This document shows, piece by piece, positions 15,333 through 18,818 of a stretch of 18,818 nt of DNA (the stretch's first letter is position 1; each line of letters starts with the position of its first letter). Source of the stretch: Alphaproteobacteria bacterium UBA1303 (GTDB taxonomy: Bacteria; Pseudomonadota; Alphaproteobacteria; Micropepsales; Micropepsaceae); contig DBTZ01000014.1 in the NCBI GenBank assembly GCA_002307315.1, forward strand, positions 1 through 18,818, written 5' to 3'. A program made the translations under genes and the position numbers. Below the pieces are notes generated by a model. The model was not told the origin of the DNA, ran no database searches, and saw nothing but the letters and a program-made list of their open reading frames with translations.

Positions 15333-15428
15333 ATGTGGTATTTGGCCTGGATCCTCGGCGTCGGGTTCGCCGTCGCCTTCGCCGCGTTCACCGCTATGCG
15401 GCAGGAACAAACGCCCGGCGACAAATAG
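15333..15428 (+). CDS. cydX: Cytochrome bd oxidase small subunit CydX
   Basis: This 31-codon gene runs from ATG 15333 to TAG 15426-15428. The peptide opens MWYLAWILGVGFAVAFA, matching the CydX signature MWYFAWILG, and continues as a single TM helix with a short charged tail (MRQEQTPGDK). CydX is needed for stability and activity of cytochrome bd in E. coli and Brucella. GAGGTGA six bases upstream overlaps the cydB stop, giving tight coupling. Position, length and motif make the call secure. Confidence 0.95.
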   Translation: MWYLAWILGVGFAVAFAAFTAMRQEQTPGDK

Positions 15429-15456
15429 CCGTTGGCCGCGCCGCCTGCGGATGTTA

Positions 15457-15486
15457 GCTTCGAAGGTGGAAATCCGCTTTCGAAGC
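15457..15486 (+). promoter_or_regulatory. Long RNA hairpin between cydX and chorismate mutase
   Basis: The 30 bases form a near-perfect inverted repeat. GCTTCGAA (15457-15464) and TTCGAAGC (15479-15486) match exactly, and the inner parts GGTGGA and TCCGCT continue the stem through G-U wobbles, leaving only an A-rich loop. It ends 7 bases before the GTG start of the chorismate mutase and 28 bases after the cydX stop. No T-run follows, so it may be an RNA processing, stabilising or translation-control element rather than a simple terminator. Confidence 0.55.
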
Positions 15487-15493
15487 AAATGCC

Positions 15494-15787
15494 GTGACGA
15501 TCACCGATCTCGAACTTCAACGATGGCGCGACAGTATCGACAACATCGACGCTGCGCTCATTCACATGCTGGCCGAGCGCTTCAAATGCACCCAGGCCGT
15601 CGGCCGCTTGAAGGCCGAGCACCATTTGCCACCGGCCGACCCGGCGCGCGAGGCCGAGCAGATCGCCCGCTTGCGGGCGCTGGCCAAGGAATCCAAGCTC
15701 GATCCCGATTTTGCCGAGAAGTTTCTCAACTTCATCGTCAAGGAAGTGATCCACCACCATCAGGCGATTGCCCAAGGTAAAGTCTGA
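15494..15787 (+). CDS. Small AroQ-type chorismate mutase
   Basis: This 97-residue, all-helical enzyme converts chorismate to prephenate for Phe/Tyr synthesis. Compared from memory with the E. coli AroQ domain, Arg12 (in WRDSIDNID), Arg29 (LAERF), Lys40 (VGRLK), Asp49 and Arg52-Glu53 (DPARE) occupy the active-site positions. The C-terminal helix IVKEVIHHHQAIA has Val and His where E. coli has Ser84 and Gln88. It starts with GTG at 15494: the frame is closed upstream by TAG at 15455 and has no ATG. A two-codon ATG CCG TGA overlaps this start. The gene is co-directional with cydPABX, 65 bp downstream and behind a hairpin. Its stop directly abuts the stop of the convergent membrane-protein gene. 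Confidence 0.9.
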   Translation: MTITDLELQRWRDSIDNIDAALIHMLAERFKCTQAVGRLKAEHHLPPADPAREAEQIARLRALAKESKLDPDFAEKFLNFIVKEVIHHHQAIAQGKV

Positions 15788-16534
15788 TCATTCCTTCCCC
15801 AGCGCCAGAAGCGAGGCCAGCGCGACGTTTACCGCGTAGGCCGTCATCAACGGCGCCAATCCGATCAGCAAGGCGCCGGGAATGCCGGCCAGCATGCTGC
15901 ACGGCAGAAACCGGTAGATGCTGCCGACATAGAGCAGTTGAATGCCGATAATGGCGACGATGCCGACGGCGACGGCATGCGCCCGCGCGCCCAACGCCTC
16001 GGGGGAGCGGTCGCGCTCCAGCCTGATCAGCCCGGCGGTCAAACGGATGCGCGAAGCGCCGGAGCACAGATAGATCAGCGCCAGAAACCACGTGAAGCCA
16101 GATGCGAACACCCGTCCGCCGTCGATCAGGCAGGGGACGGCGGCGTATTCCAACGCCCGTTGGCCGGGCACCGCAAAATGGATCGCCCGTACCAGACCGT
16201 CGGGAATAAGGCCGGCGATATGAGCCGGTGCGACGAACCCCAGATTGACGAAGCTCAGGGCCATGAAGATCAGAAATACCGTCTCGTTGAAACCGGGGAT
16301 CAGCCGCGCCGGATCGATATGCCCGAGGCGCGACAGCCCGGCGTGGCTCGACGACAGGCCGAAGCCGCCGACGAACAACAGCCCCATCGCCGCGAACAGC
16401 AGAAGGCAGGCGCTTAACGAGACCGTTACGCCGACCACATCGGCGCTGCCCTCCACCGCCAGGCGCAAGGCATCGGCGCCGGCATAGAGGCAGACGACGA
16501 TCCATGCCTTGGCGATGAGACGCGCGATTCCCAT
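15788..16534 (-). CDS. Polytopic membrane protein of unknown function, coupled to DAHP synthase
   Basis: This is a 248-residue protein I do not recognise. Hydrophobic segments lie at about residues 8-27, 33-60, 84-110, 142-160, 186-207 and 214-245, so six or so TM helices are expected. Loops hold SSSHAGLSRLGHIDPARLIPGFNET (61-85) and a basic/acidic stretch RLERDRSPEALGARAH (171-186). There is no transporter signature or metal-binding cluster. Its ATG comes 1 bp after the DAHP synthase TAG, so translation is almost certainly coupled and the two form an operon. A link to aromatic metabolism is suggested only by that position. Confidence 0.75.
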   Translation of the reverse strand: MGIARLIAKAWIVVCLYAGADALRLAVEGSADVVGVTVSLSACLLLFAAMGLLFVGGFGLSSSHAGLSRLGHIDPARLIPGFNETVFLIFMALSFVNLGFVAPAHIAGLIPDGLVRAIHFAVPGQRALEYAAVPCLIDGGRVFASGFTWFLALIYLCSGASRIRLTAGLIRLERDRSPEALGARAHAVAVGIVAIIGIQLLYVGSIYRFLPCSMLAGIPGALLIGLAPLMTAYAVNVALASLLALGKE

Positions 16535-16535
16535 G

Positions 16536-17924
16536 CTACCGTCCGGCGGTGCGCTTGATCTTCTCGGCGCGCAAGGATTCCGCCAGCAAGAACGCCAGTT
16601 CCAGCGACTGGCTGGCGTTGAGCCGCGGGTCGCAATGGGTGTGATAGCGCTTCTGCAGATCTTCGTCCTCGATCGCCTGGGCGCCGCCGAGGCATTCGGT
16701 GACGTTCTGGCCGGTCATCTCGAAGTGGACGCCGCCGGCATAGGTGCCTGCGGCGCGATGCACGGCGAAAAAGGTGCGGACCTCGGAAAGCACCCGATCG
16801 AACGGACGGGTCTTGTAGCCGCTGGCCGATTTGATGGTGTTGCCGTGCATCGGATCGCTCGACCACACCACTTTGAGGCCGTCTTCGCGCACCGCCTCGA
16901 TCATGGGCGGCAGGCACGTCTCCACCTTATCGTGGCCGAAGCGGCAGATCAGCGTCAATCGCCCCGGCTCGTTGTTCGGGTTGAGGACCGCAGCCAAACG
17001 CTTGAGATCGTCGGGCTTCAGCGACGGCCCGCATTTGATGCCGATCGGGTTCTTCACCCCGCGGCAGAACTCGATATGGGCGCCGTCGATCTGCCGGGTG
17101 CGATCGCCGATCCACAACATGTGGGCCGAGGTGTCGTACCAGTCGCCGGTAGTGGAATCGATCCGCGTCATCGCCTGCTCGAAGCCGAGAAACAGCGCTT
17201 CGTGGCTGGTGTAGAAGGCGGTGGTACGCAAATGCGGCACGGTTTCCGAGGTCACGCCGCAGGCGGCCATGAATTCGAGCGTCTCGGTGATGCGCGCCGA
17301 CATGCCTTCGTAACGCTCGGACGCCGGCGACCGATCGACGAAATCCAGCATCCATTTGTGGGCGTTGTGCAGATCGGCATAGCCGCCTTGCGCGAAGGCG
17401 CGGAGCAAATTCAGCGTCGCCGCCGCCTGCAGATAGCCCTGCATCAATCGCTGCGGATCGGGAATGCGCGCCTCGGGCGTGAATTCGATGCCGTTGATGT
17501 TATCGCCGCGATAGGACGGAAGCTTGACGGCGCCCCGCATCTCGAAATCGTCCGAGCGCGGTTTGGCGAACTGACCGGCGATGCGGCCGACCTTGATGAC
17601 CGGCATGCCGGCGGCAAAGGTCAGGATCACCGCCATCTGCAACAGCACCCGGAAGGTATCGCGGATATTGTCGGGATGGAACTCGGCGAAGCTTTCGGCG
17701 CAGTCGCCGCCTTGCAGAAGGAACGCCTTGCCTTCCGCCACCTCGGCAAGCTGGGCCATGAGGTTGCGTGCCTCGCCGGCGAACACCAGCGGCGGATAGG
17801 TCTTGAGACGCGCCTCCACCGTCGCCAGCGCGCCGGCGTCGGGATACTCCGGCACCTGCTTGATCGGCTTTTCGCGCCAGCTTTGCGGGGTCCACTCTTG
17901 GGCCACGCCATCCTCCATCAACAT
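16536..17924 (-). CDS. aroG: Class II 3-deoxy-7-phosphoheptulonate (DAHP) synthase
   Basis: This 462-residue enzyme condenses PEP and erythrose-4-phosphate, the first step of the shikimate pathway. It is the class II (plant/mycobacterial) type: it begins WTPQSWREKPIKQVPEYPD and has metal ligands Cys75 (GGDCAES), His360 (DPMHGNT), Glu402 (HFEMTGQNV) and Asp432 (HCDPRLN), with the same spacing as the mycobacterial Cys87/His369/Glu411/Asp441. KVGRIAGQFAKPRS, YRGDNINGIEF and GIKCGPSLKPDDL are further family blocks. ATG 17924 has GAGG seven bases upstream; a second ATG is two codons in. The large N-terminal extension of mycobacterial enzymes is short here. It is the first gene of an operon with the membrane protein. 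Confidence 0.96.
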   Translation of the reverse strand: MLMEDGVAQEWTPQSWREKPIKQVPEYPDAGALATVEARLKTYPPLVFAGEARNLMAQLAEVAEGKAFLLQGGDCAESFAEFHPDNIRDTFRVLLQMAVILTFAAGMPVIKVGRIAGQFAKPRSDDFEMRGAVKLPSYRGDNINGIEFTPEARIPDPQRLMQGYLQAAATLNLLRAFAQGGYADLHNAHKWMLDFVDRSPASERYEGMSARITETLEFMAACGVTSETVPHLRTTAFYTSHEALFLGFEQAMTRIDSTTGDWYDTSAHMLWIGDRTRQIDGAHIEFCRGVKNPIGIKCGPSLKPDDLKRLAAVLNPNNEPGRLTLICRFGHDKVETCLPPMIEAVREDGLKVVWSSDPMHGNTIKSASGYKTRPFDRVLSEVRTFFAVHRAAGTYAGGVHFEMTGQNVTECLGGAQAIEDEDLQKRYHTHCDPRLNASQSLELAFLLAESLRAEKIKRTAGR

Positions 17925-18102
17925 CAGGGCGCCTCACCGAAAGGTGGTATCCGGTTTCCCGGTATGAAGCGCGGCAAAACAAAGGGTTAGACCATTCCGG
18001 CGTTTCCGTGAAACGGCGAAACGATCCAGCGGGTGGCCGGTATAGGCGATGGCGGCGTTTTTTACCAGAACCGCTTAAGCCCGTGGTGAACGACCGAAAA
18101 GC

Positions 18103-18118
18103 CCATCCGTTCAGATGG
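18103..18118 (-). terminator. Probable terminator of OmpA-domain lipoprotein gene
   Basis: Read on the minus strand, CCATC and GATGG form a 5-bp stem with a 6-base loop starting directly after the TAA stop (18121-18119). It is followed by GGCTTTT. The stem is short but the position and T-run fit a weak intrinsic terminator. Confidence 0.4.
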
Positions 18119-18730
18119 TTATTCCGGCTTGGGCAGGATGGCGATTTCGATGCGGCGATTGCGCGTCTCCGCCTTCTGATCGCCGGTAACGATGCGCAGG
18201 TTCTCCGGGCCTAAGCCGCGGGCGGAAAACCGTCCGCCAGCAACCTTGGCAGCGACGAGCGCGTCGAGCATCTTTTGCGCCCGTATCTGCGAAATCTGCA
18301 CATTGCGAGCGGATGGCCCCGCCGTGTCGGTATAGCCGTTCACCTGACCGACGGTATGATCGTAATACCGTAAGGCGCGCGCCAGAACGGCGACCAGCGC
18401 CGTCCCCGATACGCCGATGTCGTCGCCGGAAAACAATCGCGCATTGGGAATGACGACCAAGATGCTGTCGCCCCGCCGCATCACCCTGACCTGCGGCTCG
18501 GCACGCAACAGCACGCGCAAGCCGCGCTCCAAGCCATCGAGATATTTTTCGACGTTCGCCTTGGTCAGCGGTCCGGCGGTTTGTTGCCGAGGCGGCCTGG
18601 CGGGAGGCGATTGCGGTGGCGGTACGGGCGCCGTCGGCTGGGTCGGCAGGGACGGCACCGCCGGAGGCGGAGCCGGGGTTGCACAGGAAGCCAGCAGCAA
18701 TGCGGACATCGAAAGAACGAACCGTTTCAT
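18119..18730 (-). CDS. OmpA-domain outer-membrane lipoprotein
   Basis: This is a 203-residue protein. ATG 18730 is chosen because it opens a lipoprotein signal MKRFVLSMSALLLASC with lipobox LASC (Cys16); longer forms up to 18787 would bury that signal. A Pro-rich linker covers about residues 17-52 (VPPPQSPPARPPRQQ). The C-terminal OmpA/Pal-like peptidoglycan-binding domain is at about 88-200: LVVIPNARLFSGDD, GYTDTAG (Asp135), ISQIRAQKMLDAL and NRRIEIAI (Arg192-Arg193). It should be lipid-anchored in the outer membrane and bind peptidoglycan, stabilising the envelope. GYTDT replaces the more common GHTD. Ribosome site before the chosen ATG is weak, so the start is less certain than the family. 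Confidence 0.85.
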   Translation of the reverse strand: MKRFVLSMSALLLASCATPAPPPAVPSLPTQPTAPVPPPQSPPARPPRQQTAGPLTKANVEKYLDGLERGLRVLLRAEPQVRVMRRGDSILVVIPNARLFSGDDIGVSGTALVAVLARALRYYDHTVGQVNGYTDTAGPSARNVQISQIRAQKMLDALVAAKVAGGRFSARGLGPENLRIVTGDQKAETRNRRIEIAILPKPE

Positions 18731-18763
18731 TGCGCACACCATCGATTTGATGCGCAAGACCAT

Positions 18764-18785
18764 GCCCGGTCCGTTCTTTCCGGGC
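18764..18785. repeat. Inverted repeat upstream of OmpA-domain lipoprotein gene
   Basis: GCCCGG (18764-18769) and CCGGGC (18780-18785) are perfect inverted arms with a 10-base spacer, 34-55 bp before the lipoprotein ATG. TGCGCA also occurs twice, 20 bp apart (18731 and 18751). These may be leader structure or operator elements; the evidence is weak. Confidence 0.25.
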
Positions 18786-18818
18786 AAGAGGCCTAATACG
18801 GACGTGCATAGGTTATGA

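Noticed and set aside
18001..18015. CGTTTC-CGT-GAAACG hairpin upstream of DAHP synthase
   Set aside because: Six-bp stem with a three-base loop, about 77 bp before the gene; too small and without further context to call a leader element.

Overview
The window is GC-rich, gene-dense and Gram-negative. A TonB-dependent receptor tail, an outer-membrane OmpA-type lipoprotein, an E. coli-type cytochrome bd oxidase, DusA, a class II DAHP synthase and a perfect FNR/FixK-type box together suggest a proteobacterium, most likely an alphaproteobacterium able to degrade plant polysaccharide and live at low oxygen. Placement below class is not supported by what can be read here. There are no tRNA or rRNA genes, CRISPR arrays, insertion sequences or phage genes.

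Layout. (1) 1-1753: the end of a TonB-dependent receptor faces an exported GH43 glycosidase, probably the edge of a xylan/arabinan-type utilisation locus. (2) 1952-2743: an exported protein of unknown function. (3) 2918-6090: a divergent two-component system. An EnvZ-like kinase carries an unusual Ser/Pro/Gly-rich periplasmic insert of about 240 residues. It is separated from its OmpR-family regulator by 263 bp holding four same-strand TGTTGC boxes. (4) 6137-7156: an extended-SDR protein whose catalytic Tyr appears to be Phe, followed by about 600 bp with no convincing gene. (5) 7754-8725: dusA, possibly leaderless. (6) 8707-10597: two tandem paralogous alpha/beta hydrolases of the carbohydrate-esterase type, one Tat-exported and one without a signal. 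(7) 10685-11509: a TauE/SafE permease. (8) 11472-12248: an acyl-ACP thioesterase, divergent from the next block. (9) 12452-15428: a complete cydP-cydA-cydB-cydX operon including two very small genes (57 and 31 codons). (10) 15494-15787: a small AroQ-type chorismate mutase, preceded by a long RNA hairpin. (11) 15788-17924 (minus): class II DAHP synthase followed after 1 bp by an unknown polytopic membrane protein. (12) 18119-18730 (minus): an OmpA-domain lipoprotein.

How the parts work together. The GH43 enzyme, receptor and two esterases fit uptake and trimming of acetylated hemicellulose. The cyd operon gives high-affinity quinol oxidation at low oxygen. A FNR/FixK-type palindrome sits midway between cydP and the thioesterase gene and could control either or both. 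DAHP synthase and chorismate mutase are the entry and first branch steps of aromatic amino acid synthesis. They are encoded tail to tail on opposite strands, with the membrane protein gene between them.

The least explained items are the kinase insert with its repeated intergenic boxes, the Tyr-to-Phe SDR protein, the hairpin before the chorismate mutase, and the aroG-coupled membrane protein. I found no wholly new multi-gene system that the sequence alone would prove.
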